Source: Chryseobacterium formosum (GTDB lineage Bacteria; Bacteroidota; Bacteroidia; Flavobacteriales; Weeksellaceae). From it: 39,755 bases of DNA. A program made the translations under genes and the position numbers. Positions 1 through 7,727 of this stretch are shown here, piece by piece (position 1 is the stretch's first letter; every line of letters starts with the position of its first letter). The DNA lies in contig NZ_JAOVZW010000029.1 in assembly GCF_026460885.1 (NCBI RefSeq), positions 1 through 39,755 on the forward strand, written 5' to 3'. The notes beneath the pieces were generated by a model. The model ran no database searches. It saw only the letters and a list, made by a program, of their open reading frames with translations, and was not told the DNA's origin.

Positions 1-406
1 TGCCTTTGAAGTAGATTGGGGCGGAACAAAAGTAGGTTTTCAGGAAGTGAGTGGTTTAAATGCCGAAGCAGCTTTAATTGAATACAGACATGGTGCAAGT
101 CCTGATTTTAGTAAAATCAAGATGCCGGGATTGAAAACTTTCAGCAACATTACTTTAAAGAGAGGAACTTTCAAAAGTGATAACGAATATTTTGAATGGT
201 TTCAAACCATCCAGTTGAATACGGTAGAAAGAAGATCAATTACGATTTCACTTTTAGACGAAAACGGAGAGCCTGCAGTAACATGGAAAGTGAAAAATGC
301 ATTCCCTCTTAAAATGAATGCAACAGACCTGAAAGCGGAAGGTAATGAGGTTGCAATTGAAACTTTGGAGCTTGCACACGAAGGATTAACTATTGAAAAT
401 AACTAA
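1..406 (+). CDS. eCIS tube protein (T4 gp19-like), 5' end outside window
   Basis: The reading frame is open from base 2 to the stop at 404-406, so the gene begins upstream; the GTG at 47 is internal and not a start. The visible 134 residues carry the signature of the gp19/Afp1-Afp5 inner-tube family: a WGG..VGFQEVSGL opening, an EYRHG segment, the K-x-P-G-L-K-x-x-x-N-I-T-L-K-R-G strand and the late T-L-E-L-A-H-E-G region. These proteins stack as hexameric rings to form the tube inside a contractile sheath. The next gene starts 2 bp after the stop and encodes a second, divergent tube protein, the usual arrangement in Afp/PVC-type clusters. Family assignment is from recognised motifs; which tube paralogue (main tube or baseplate-proximal ring) cannot be decided here. 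Confidence 0.88.
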   Translation, partial: AFEVDWGGTKVGFQEVSGLNAEAALIEYRHGASPDFSKIKMPGLKTFSNITLKRGTFKSDNEYFEWFQTIQLNTVERRSITISLLDENGEPAVTWKVKNAFPLKMNATDLKAEGNEVAIETLELAHEGLTIENN

Positions 407-408
407 TC

Positions 409-876
409 ATGGCTCTTTTATATCCTCCAACCAGTTTCTCTTTTATTGTTAATGGGATTTCAACAACAGAGGGTATTGACTCCAGATTTCAATCTATTTC
501 TGGTTTATCAACAGAAATTGTAACTGAAGAATACGCCGAAGGTGGCGAAAACAGATTTCTTCATCAACTTCCTCTGAGACCAAAATATGATAATTTAGTT
601 CTTAAGCGTGGGTTAATCGTAAGTTCCGGATTGATAAGCTGGTGCAGAAATGCAATGGAAAACTTCCAGTTTGAACCTAGAGATTTGATCATTACTCTTT
701 CAGGAGGATTACAATCTACAGCACCTTTAATGGTTTGGAATGTAGTTGGGGCATACCCAGTAAAATGGAACGTTTCAGAATTCAACGCAGAAGAGAGCAA
801 ACTTGCTATTGAAACAATAGAACTGAAATATAGATATTTCACAATACCTTCATCGTTAGCAAGCTTAGGCTTGTAA
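409..876 (+). CDS. eCIS tube-initiator / second gp19-like protein
   Basis: A 155-aa protein of the phage-tail/gp19-like fold seen as Afp5/PVC5-type proteins. Visible features are the FSFIVNG opening, the Q-S-I-S-G-L-S-T-E segment, the LVLKRGL strand in the middle and the I-E-T-I-E-L-K-Y near the end, all parallel to the preceding gene. It starts 2 bp after the previous stop, so the two are almost certainly cotranscribed and translationally coupled. In related systems such divergent tube proteins form the first ring(s) joining the tube to the baseplate; that role is inferred from family and gene order. A long-range inverted repeat follows the stop and may separate it from the baseplate genes. 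Confidence 0.85.
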   Translation: MALLYPPTSFSFIVNGISTTEGIDSRFQSISGLSTEIVTEEYAEGGENRFLHQLPLRPKYDNLVLKRGLIVSSGLISWCRNAMENFQFEPRDLIITLSGGLQSTAPLMVWNVVGAYPVKWNVSEFNAEESKLAIETIELKYRYFTIPSSLASLGL

Positions 877-887
877 TTTCTAAATCT

Positions 888-1007
888 AATCTAAGCACTT
901 GAAAGTGTTTTAGTCTAAAGATAACTTTTAGCAAAATAATTTTTTCATAAAACAACAGATTGGTCTATTACAAGGCTGAACAGACTCTTCATGTGCTTAG
1001 ATTTTTT
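888..1007 (+). terminator. Structured intergenic element with 11-bp closing stem and U-tract
   Basis: The 200-bp gap between the tube and DUF5908 genes contains a perfect 11-bp inverted repeat (AATCTAAGCAC at 888-898, GTGCTTAGATT at 993-1003) followed by a run of T. The enclosed 94 nt hold smaller complementary pieces, including CACTT/AAGTG at 896-907, which competes with the closing stem, and AGTCT/AGACT. It could be a large terminator or attenuator lowering baseplate expression relative to tube, or a small RNA. No protein is visible in the gap. The pairing is seen directly; the role is inference. Confidence 0.5.
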
Positions 1008-1076
1008 AAAATAAATATGTTAAATCATTGGTTTTTAATGTTTTTGAATATTAAAAATTAATTAAAAACAAACGAA

Positions 1077-1238
1077 ATGCCAATAGAAATAAAAGAGCTT
1101 CACATTAAAATAAATGTGGACGAAAAAGCAGCAGCCACGACAACTGAAACATCAGTAGATGTAGCAAAAATTATGCGGGCAGTTAGCGAAAGTGTAGAGC
1201 AGGCGGTAAATATTGAACAGCGTAAAAAAGAAAGATAA
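1077..1238 (+). CDS. DUF5908 family small eCIS-associated protein
   Basis: A 53-aa protein starting MPIEIKELHIKINVDE. This opening (short, 'IEIKELxIKxxV') is what I recognise as DUF5908, a family found almost only in Bacteroidetes contractile-injection clusters between the tube and LysM-adaptor genes. Its stop overlaps the ATG of the next gene by one base (TAATG), implying translational coupling. The C-terminal half (AKIMRAVSESVEQAVNIEQRKKER) looks helical and basic at the end. Its molecular role is not established as far as I know; position suggests assembly of the tube/baseplate junction. No promoter was recognised apart from the structured element upstream. Confidence 0.8.
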   Translation: MPIEIKELHIKINVDEKAAATTTETSVDVAKIMRAVSESVEQAVNIEQRKKER

Positions 1239-1957
1239 TGATAGGTACAAAAGAAAAAGTAAAAATTACACCATATAAAAATTCTGATTTTAAAGAAGGT
1301 GAGAAAAGTACATCTTTTGAGCTTCTTATAAATCCGTCAGGTTATTCTGTCGAATATAAAACAAATTATAACAAGGAAGAAGCTATTGGTAAGAATACGA
1401 CTGACTTTAAATTTGAATCCTCACCATCACCTTTTTTGAATTTAGAGTTTTTACTTGATGGAACAGGTGTAGCAAAATCTAATCCGGGTCTTAAGTTGAT
1501 TAATAAAATTAAAGGAAATGATTTTACAAAAAAAACTGTTGCTGATCAGTTAAATAATTTTTATGAAGCAACAGGACAGTATGATGGAACAATACACAAA
1601 CCTCATCATGTAAAAATCAACTGGGGAACACTCGAATTTTTAGGAGTTTTATTAGACTTTACAATAGAATATAAATTATTTACTCCGGAAGGATATCCTT
1701 TAAGGGCTATTGTAAAAGCAAAATTTGGAGGTTCGATAAGTCAAAATTTGGAAAAGGCATTATCAAAACCTTCTTCACCAGATCTCACCCACAAGAGAAC
1801 GGTACAAGATGGCGATACATTGCCCTTAATGACTGAAAAAATTTACGGAGATTCTAAATACTATTTAGAAGTGGCAAAAGCAAATGGTCTTATCAATTTT
1901 AGACAATTAGAACCAGGGAGTGAATTATATTTTCCACCAATAGAAAAAGTTTCATAA
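1238..1957 (+). CDS. Contractile injection system tube/baseplate adaptor with LysM domain (Afp7/gp53-like)
   Basis: A 239-aa protein. Residues ~1-175 match the 'CIS tube protein' N-terminal family (KVKITPYKN, SFELLINPSGYSVEYKTNYN, LEFLLDGTGV, VKINWGTLEFLGVLLDFTIEYKLFTPEGYPLRA). Residues ~185-237 form a LysM module (TVQDGDTLPLMTEKIYGDSKYY, AKANGLINFRQLEPGSELYFPP). In Afp, PVC and T4 (gp53) such proteins sit between the tube and the spike hub, and LysM may grip neighbouring baseplate subunits or peptidoglycan. It starts inside the stop of the DUF5908 gene and ends 1 bp before the spike gene, so it is in the middle of a tightly coupled operon. Assignment is confident from domain order and context. 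Confidence 0.88.
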   Translation: MIGTKEKVKITPYKNSDFKEGEKSTSFELLINPSGYSVEYKTNYNKEEAIGKNTTDFKFESSPSPFLNLEFLLDGTGVAKSNPGLKLINKIKGNDFTKKTVADQLNNFYEATGQYDGTIHKPHHVKINWGTLEFLGVLLDFTIEYKLFTPEGYPLRAIVKAKFGGSISQNLEKALSKPSSPDLTHKRTVQDGDTLPLMTEKIYGDSKYYLEVAKANGLINFRQLEPGSELYFPPIEKVS

Positions 1958-1958
1958 G

Positions 1959-3704
1959 ATGAATAATAGCGGATACATAAAAACAGCAAAAAATCCAGAC
2001 TTAGTAACTTTTAAAGTAATGTCCGGAGGTACAGAATTGCCCGGAAAGTACGGTGTGAAAAGCATTGTTGTAGAAAAAGAAATCAACAGAATTCCTTATG
2101 CCCGCATTGTCATTTTAGACGGAAGTGTACCGGAACAGGATTTTAAATTAAGCAACGAAGATCTGTTAATTCCCGGAAAAGAAATTGAAATCACTGCAGG
2201 ATATCATTCTGAAGAAGAAACCATTTTTAAAGGAGTTGTTGTAAAACACAATATAAAAGTTAGAAGCGGTTCTTCATACCTCATCATCGAATGCAGAGAT
2301 AAGGCTGTGAAAATGACTTTAGGAAGAAAAAGCAAATATTTCTACGAAAGTAAAGACAGCGATATCATCGAAGAATTGATTGGCAAAAGCGGTGCTAAAG
2401 CAGATGTTGAAGCGACTTCAAATTCACACAAAGAATTGGTTCAGTATCAAGCTTCTGATTGGGATTTTATGCTAACCAGAGCACAAGCAAACGGTAAATT
2501 GTGTTTTGTTGATGATGGAACTATTAAAGTTGCTAAGCCTGATTTTAGTGGAAAAGAAGTAGAAACAGTAGTCTACGGATCATCTGTCCATGAATTTGAT
2601 GGCGAGATTGATGCAAGAGATCAATTCAATAAAATTACAGCTAAAACATGGAGCTATACCGATCAGGAACTTACAGAAGTTGAAGCTCAAGATCCGGCAA
2701 TTAATCTTAATGGAAATCTCTCATCAGGCGATTTGGCAAAAGTGTTCGGAATTGAAGATCTTCAGCTTAAACACGGCGGAAATCTTACTCAAAGTGAATT
2801 ACAAGATTGGAGCGATGCGAAAGCAACTTTCCAACAGTTGGCTAAAACCAGAGGTAGAGTAAAATTTCAGGGAATTCCATCGGTGAAACCGGGAGTGTCA
2901 TTAACACTACAGGGAGTTGGAAACCGATTTAGCGGAAAAATTTACGTTACAGGTGTTCGTCACGAAATCGCCGAAGGAAATTGGCTGGTTGATGCTCAAT
3001 TCGGGCTTTCTCCAACATGGTTTTCAGAAACTTATGATGTCAGCGAAATGCCTGGCTCAGGAATTATTCCTTCAATAAGCGGACTGCATATCGGTGTTGT
3101 TTCACAATTAGAATCTGATCCGGATGGAGAAGATAGAATTTTAGTACAAATCCCAATCATTAATAATGAAGAAGAAGGAATTTGGGCAAGAGTTGCTACG
3201 CTTGATGCAGGAGAAAACAGAGGTTCGTTTTTCAGACCTGAAATTGGAGATGAGGTGATTATCGGATTCATTAATGACGATCCCAATGATGCAGTGGTAC
3301 TCGGAATGTTAAATAGTAGTGCAAAACCGGCTCCCATTGTAGCTTCTGATGATAATCATGAAAAAGGATTTGTTACCAGAAGTGAAATGAAAATGATTTT
3401 CAATGACGACAAGATTTCATACACACTTGAGACACCAAAAGGCAAAAAAGTAATTGTAGATGAAGATGCCGATGTTATTAAAATTCAAGATGAACATTCT
3501 AATATTCTTACCCTTAATAAAGATGGGATTAGTATAGAAAGCGGTAAAGACATCAAAATCAAGGCAAAAGGTGACATCAGTATGGAAGGAGTCAATATCA
3601 ATGTAAAAGCAAGCGCTCAATTGAAAGCTGAAGGTAGCTCAGGTTCTGAATTGAAATCAGGAGCAGTAACAGTAGTAAAAGGATCTCAAGTAAAAATTAA
3701 TTAA
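1959..3704 (+). CDS. VgrG-like spike/hub protein (Afp8, gp27-gp5 type)
   Basis: A 581-aa spike. Residues ~1-350 form the gp27-like hub (ARIVILDG, EITAGYHSEEETIFKGVVVKHNI, YQASDWDFMLTRAQANGKL, GVSLTLQGVGNRFSGKIYVTGVRHEI). About residues 375-460 form the gp5-like OB fold (GVVSQLESDPDGEDRILVQIP, FFRPEIGDEVIIGFINDDPNDAVVLGMLN). The C-terminal ~100 residues are a short beta-helix needle of alternating I/K strands (GKDIKIKAKGDISMEGVNINVKASAQLKAEGSS). The protein trimerises at the centre of the baseplate and carries the PAAR tip encoded 5 bp downstream. There is no extra C-terminal effector domain, so cargo must be loaded elsewhere, e.g. in the tube lumen. Length and domain order are standard for the family. 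Confidence 0.93.
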   Translation: MNNSGYIKTAKNPDLVTFKVMSGGTELPGKYGVKSIVVEKEINRIPYARIVILDGSVPEQDFKLSNEDLLIPGKEIEITAGYHSEEETIFKGVVVKHNIKVRSGSSYLIIECRDKAVKMTLGRKSKYFYESKDSDIIEELIGKSGAKADVEATSNSHKELVQYQASDWDFMLTRAQANGKLCFVDDGTIKVAKPDFSGKEVETVVYGSSVHEFDGEIDARDQFNKITAKTWSYTDQELTEVEAQDPAINLNGNLSSGDLAKVFGIEDLQLKHGGNLTQSELQDWSDAKATFQQLAKTRGRVKFQGIPSVKPGVSLTLQGVGNRFSGKIYVTGVRHEIAEGNWLVDAQFGLSPTWFSETYDVSEMPGSGIIPSISGLHIGVVSQLESDPDGEDRILVQIPIINNEEEGIWARVATLDAGENRGSFFRPEIGDEVIIGFINDDPNDAVVLGMLNSSAKPAPIVASDDNHEKGFVTRSEMKMIFNDDKISYTLETPKGKKVIVDEDADVIKIQDEHSNILTLNKDGISIESGKDIKIKAKGDISMEGVNINVKASAQLKAEGSSGSELKSGAVTVVKGSQVKIN

Positions 3705-3709
3705 TAATC

Positions 3710-4000
3710 ATGAAACCGGCAGCAAGAATTACAGATATGCACACTTGTCCTATGGTCACAGGAAATGTACCACATGTTGGAGGACCGATAATTCCCGCAG
3801 GAGAACCGACCGTGTTGATCGGAGGAAAACCTGCAGCCAGAGTAGGAGATAAAGCAGTATGTACAGGTCCATTAGATACTATTGCATCAGGATCTTCAAG
3901 CGTTATGATTGGCGGAAAACCTGCTGCAAGGATGGGAGATTCTACCGCTCATGGAGGCGTAATATCCGCAGGTGAAGCTACTGTTTTAATAGGTGGATGA
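3710..4000 (+). CDS. PAAR-domain spike tip protein
   Basis: A 96-aa protein made of a single PAAR domain: repeated 'PAAR(I/V/M)(T/G)D' motifs at residues ~3-8, ~41-46 and ~72-77, and 'T/S-V-L/M-I-G-G' turns. His and Cys residues (H11, C13, H22, C51, H80) are suitable for the metal site at the tip. PAAR proteins cap the VgrG-like trimer and sharpen the membrane-piercing end. It lies 5 bp after the spike gene. No toxin extension is fused to it. The following 156 bp contain no convincing gene. Confidence 0.95.
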   Translation: MKPAARITDMHTCPMVTGNVPHVGGPIIPAGEPTVLIGGKPAARVGDKAVCTGPLDTIASGSSSVMIGGKPAARMGDSTAHGGVISAGEATVLIGG

Positions 4001-4156
4001 TATTTAAAGATGGTTTTTATTTAATCATAAGTCATCATTTAAATATAATCTGACTAAAAATAAAAATGTAAAACATCCATAACAAAACGGTTACAACCAT
4101 GAAAACTCTATGTTACAGATGCAAGATGTTACAATCAAATATAATACAAAAAACGT

Positions 4157-4567
4157 ATGAAAATAAATACAGATTTTTTAGGAATAGGCTGGAGTTTTCC
4201 GCCTGAGTTTAATGAAATCGAAGGAAAACTGGCAATGACGACAGATGTGGAAGACATTAACAATAGTCTTAAAATTTTATTGTCAACACGACCAGGTGAA
4301 CGTGTAATGTTCCCTAATTATGGATGTGATTTGCAGGAAATGCTTTTTAAATCTCTGGACTTAACGTTGATCACCCAAATGAAAGGGATCGTTGAGCGTG
4401 CAATTTTATACCATGAGCCTAGAATAAACATTTTAAATATTGAAATCGATACCCAGGAAGAGCTTGAAGGGGAAGTTTTAATAACAGTTGACTACGAAGT
4501 AAGAAATACGAATACAAGAAGCAATATGGTCTTTCCTTTTTATAAAGGTGAAGCTACTGAAATATAA
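4157..4567 (+). CDS. gp25/GPW-like baseplate wedge protein (Afp9)
   Basis: A 136-aa protein of the T4 gp25 / phage P2 GPW family. Diagnostic features are the N-terminal FLGIGWSFPPEF, the central DINNSLKILLSTRPGERVMFPNYGCDLQEMLFKSLD (EPR-like core 'RPGER' plus 'NYG') and a final strand set ending in R-S-N-M-V-F-P-F-Y. gp25 docks the first sheath ring onto the baseplate. It is separated by 156 bp from the PAAR gene and 88 bp from the Afp11-like gene, looser than the genes on its left, so a secondary promoter in 4001-4156 is possible though none was recognised. Confidence 0.92.
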   Translation: MKINTDFLGIGWSFPPEFNEIEGKLAMTTDVEDINNSLKILLSTRPGERVMFPNYGCDLQEMLFKSLDLTLITQMKGIVERAILYHEPRINILNIEIDTQEELEGEVLITVDYEVRNTNTRSNMVFPFYKGEATEI

Positions 4568-4655
4568 TGAATTACGGGAGGTCTGTAGCCATTTTGAATA
4601 CTACCAACATTACAATAAGTATTGCATCTGACCATAGAAAGATAAATATAAACAA

Positions 4656-7600
4656 ATGAAAAAAACAGATACATTTTCACATTATCGTGAAGGAAAATCA
4701 CAAATGCAGCGCTTTTTAGCAGAATTAGATCCTGGTAATCTCGAATTACACGATTTCGATTTGTTTGATTGGCTATTATTCGCAAACAATTTTGCTAAAC
4801 ATGTAAATTATTTTGCTAAAGATAATAGTACAACATCACAAAAAAAATGGGGAAATTTCTTCTTGGGTGATGATAACAATCCTATTCCGCGTAGAGAAAG
4901 CGTAGAGTATAAAAGTATGAAAAAACAGGTTACAGATCTTATTTCCCAATTTGAACAAGACAGCAACTTGACTCCCCATCTTACATTATTTGTTTGCTTT
5001 TTAAAATTATTAGATTTCTCAAAAAAAGCGTTCAATAATTTGACTAAAAGGCATTTGGATTTCTATTACAACGAAATACTTCAAATTGAAAAAAACGATG
5101 CCAAATCCGACAAAGTCTATGTAATCTTTGAATTGGCAAAAAAAGCAATTCAGGAGAAAATCCCTTCCGGAACATTGCTGGATGGTGATAAAGACACTAA
5201 TGGAAAAAAACGTATTTACAAAACCGGAGATGAACTTATTGCCAATCAGGCAAAAGTAGTCGAGATCAAAAGTCTTTTAAATGATGTTGAAAATAGAGAA
5301 CTGAAAATGGCTCCGGTAGCCAACTCAGCTGATGGCTTGGGAGAAAAATTACCTGAAGAAAGCAGCTATTGGTGGCCATTCGGATATAATTCTGATGAAA
5401 CAATTTCAGATAAATCTATTTATAAAGAGCTTCCAAAAGCCAAACTGGGATTTTCTATAGCATCATCATTGTTTGATTTAAAAGAAGGTGAAAGAATAAT
5501 CACACTTAAAATCGATTTTGTGAAAAATTCTGCGCAAAAATTGCAAGGCATTCCAGATGAAGATATTCAAAACAATATCAAAGTGCTTTATAGTGGAGAA
5601 AAAGAATGGTTATCAGGAATCGGTTTAAAATGTAATAAAAACGAAGAACAACAGCTGGAACTTTCTTTTACCTTACCAAAAGATTCCCCTGCAGTTGTAA
5701 AATATAATAACCAAATACATGGAGAAACTTTTCAGACTGAATTTCCTGTTGTAAGATTGATGATCGAAGGAGATAAATACTACGATATTTACGAAGCACT
5801 TTCAGAAAAACTAATAAAAAATATAGAAATATCGGTTGATGTAAAAGGAGTAAAGTCGATTGAGATTGAAAACGATAATGGTGCTTTAAATTCAGAAAAA
5901 CCTTATTATCCTTTCACTGCACAACCTGTTAAAGGATCTAATTTTTATATCAAATGTCCTGAATTGTTTTCAAAAAAATGGCAGAATGCAGACATTACCA
6001 TCAATTGGAAAAACACTCCGGATTCTATTAAAGATCTGTACAGTGGATATGTCATTAAGCCTAATCAAAATGTTAGCTTAACAGATTTTAAGGAATTAAA
6101 AACCCCCGTTGTAGCTTCTGATTCTTATTTTAAAGCAAATACTGCATTGTTGGAAAACGAAGTTTGGAAGGAGAAAGAAAATGATATTGATGTATTTAAA
6201 AAAGTAAGAAATGGCTATCAAACTCAATTTTCAGTCAATAATACAAGTGATGAAACTGGTGCAAGTGAATCTATTAGATTAACATTTAATCAATCATCAT
6301 TACAGGATGTATATCCTAAACTGTACACATTGGCATTATCGAGCGGTGCAGAAAGTGGAAAGCTTATTCCTAATGAGCCTTATATTCCTTTTGCTGAAGA
6401 TATAGAACTGAATTACAGTGCAAAAGAAAGTGCTTATTCATACTTAAGAAAAGATACCGATGGGACAGCTTCAAAAAGCGAAGGGGTACAATTGTATCAT
6501 GAAGATGCATTCGGACAATACGAAAAAGAGGTTGAAGCAAAGAATATTGTACCTGTACATCAAAATGGAGGTGAGTTGTACATCGGTTTGGAAGCAACAC
6601 CAAATACGACAGTTTCATTATTAATCCAGATGTTGGAAGGGAGCGAAAATGCTTTAGCTGACACTTTTGATGAAAAGGAGTTTATTGAATGGCATGTGCT
6701 TTCTAAAAATACATGGGTTGATCTTTCAGATTATATGTTGCAGAACGAAACCAGAAAATTTTTAGAATCCGGGATTGTAAAGTTTAAAATTCCTAAAGAT
6801 ATCAACACAAGTCATACAAGATTTACTGACGGTTTGGTTTGGATCAGAGCGAAATCAAGAAGAGATTACGATGCTGTCTGTAAAATTCAGGGAATTTACA
6901 CTCAGGCTGTTTTAGCAACATTCCAAAATCAGGACAATGATCTGTCTCATTTAAATAACGGATTAGCTGCTGAAACCATTTCTAAACTAATTACAAGAGT
7001 TCCTCAGGTAAAATCTGTTAGCCAGCCTTATAATTCGTTCGATGGTAAATATCAAGAAACAGATGTAGAGTTTTACAGACGTGTGAGCGAAAGATTAAGA
7101 CATAAAAATAGGGCAATCACACAATGGGATTACGAGCATTTGGTATTACAGGAATTCCCGGAAGTTTATAAAGTAAAATGTCTAAATCATACTTCTGAAA
7201 AATCTTATATGGCTCCAGGTCATGTAACCTTAATGGTGGTTCCGAATATTAAAAACAAAAATGCTTTTGATGTCTATCAACCGAGAGTGAGCAGAGCAAG
7301 TCTGAATAAAATTCAAAATTATGTAAATGAATTAAATACGCTGCATGTTACTGCACAAGTGGTTAATCCAAATTATAAAGAAGCAAAGGTAGAAGCAAAG
7401 GTGAAATTTTTTGATCAGTATGACGAAACATTTTATCTCAAGCAATTAGATGAAGATATTAAAAAATACATTTCGCCTTGGGCTTTCACAGATGCAAAAG
7501 ATATTGATTTCAATATAAAACTGAATGTTAATCAGCTTATTAACTATCTGGAGCAACTGTATTATGTAGATTATATCGATGGTGTAACAATATTGGTGAA

Positions 7601-7706
7601 TGATGTTCCACAAAAACAATCGTTGATTGAAGTAGATCCAAAATCAATTCTGGTATCGGCGAAGCAGCACAAAGTTACTATTACAGATCATGTATGTATT
7701 TCATAA
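4656..7706 (+). CDS. Baseplate J-like wedge protein (Afp11 / gp6-like)
   Basis: A 1016-aa protein of the Afp11/PVC11 family. It opens with an alpha-helical region (FSHYREGKSQMQRFLAELDPGNLELHDFDLFDWLLFANNFAKHVNYF) typical of these eCIS J proteins. The middle is a long beta-rich insertion. The C-terminal ~260 residues hold the baseplate J-like core (ETDVEFYRRVSERLRHKNRAITQWDYEHLVLQEFPEVYKVKCLNH, GHVTLMVVPNIKN, and LNVNQLINYLEQLYYVDYIDGVTI). Together with the next gene product it forms the wedge heterodimer ring around the spike. It ends 21 bp before that gene. Length is within the range of this family in Bacteroidetes. Confidence 0.9.
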   Translation: MKKTDTFSHYREGKSQMQRFLAELDPGNLELHDFDLFDWLLFANNFAKHVNYFAKDNSTTSQKKWGNFFLGDDNNPIPRRESVEYKSMKKQVTDLISQFEQDSNLTPHLTLFVCFLKLLDFSKKAFNNLTKRHLDFYYNEILQIEKNDAKSDKVYVIFELAKKAIQEKIPSGTLLDGDKDTNGKKRIYKTGDELIANQAKVVEIKSLLNDVENRELKMAPVANSADGLGEKLPEESSYWWPFGYNSDETISDKSIYKELPKAKLGFSIASSLFDLKEGERIITLKIDFVKNSAQKLQGIPDEDIQNNIKVLYSGEKEWLSGIGLKCNKNEEQQLELSFTLPKDSPAVVKYNNQIHGETFQTEFPVVRLMIEGDKYYDIYEALSEKLIKNIEISVDVKGVKSIEIENDNGALNSEKPYYPFTAQPVKGSNFYIKCPELFSKKWQNADITINWKNTPDSIKDLYSGYVIKPNQNVSLTDFKELKTPVVASDSYFKANTALLENEVWKEKENDIDVFKKVRNGYQTQFSVNNTSDETGASESIRLTFNQSSLQDVYPKLYTLALSSGAESGKLIPNEPYIPFAEDIELNYSAKESAYSYLRKDTDGTASKSEGVQLYHEDAFGQYEKEVEAKNIVPVHQNGGELYIGLEATPNTTVSLLIQMLEGSENALADTFDEKEFIEWHVLSKNTWVDLSDYMLQNETRKFLESGIVKFKIPKDINTSHTRFTDGLVWIRAKSRRDYDAVCKIQGIYTQAVLATFQNQDNDLSHLNNGLAAETISKLITRVPQVKSVSQPYNSFDGKYQETDVEFYRRVSERLRHKNRAITQWDYEHLVLQEFPEVYKVKCLNHTSEKSYMAPGHVTLMVVPNIKNKNAFDVYQPRVSRASLNKIQNYVNELNTLHVTAQVVNPNYKEAKVEAKVKFFDQYDETFYLKQLDEDIKKYISPWAFTDAKDIDFNIKLNVNQLINYLEQLYYVDYIDGVTILVNDVPQKQSLIEVDPKSILVSAKQHKVTITDHVCIS

Positions 7707-7727
7707 CAAATAGAAGAAAATATAATT

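Noticed and set aside
47..406. GTG at 47 as start of the first gene
   Set aside because: The frame is open to base 2 and the upstream residues (FEVDWGGTKVGFQEV) are part of the conserved tube fold, so the gene starts outside the window.
3032..3337. Minus-strand ORFs inside the structural genes (e.g. here, 564-842, 22695-22970)
   Set aside because: They are antisense shadows of strongly supported + strand genes and have no recognisable features.
4099..4210. Small ORF from ATG 4099 upstream of the gp25-like gene
   Set aside because: It runs out of frame into the gp25-like gene and has no family features; considered chance.
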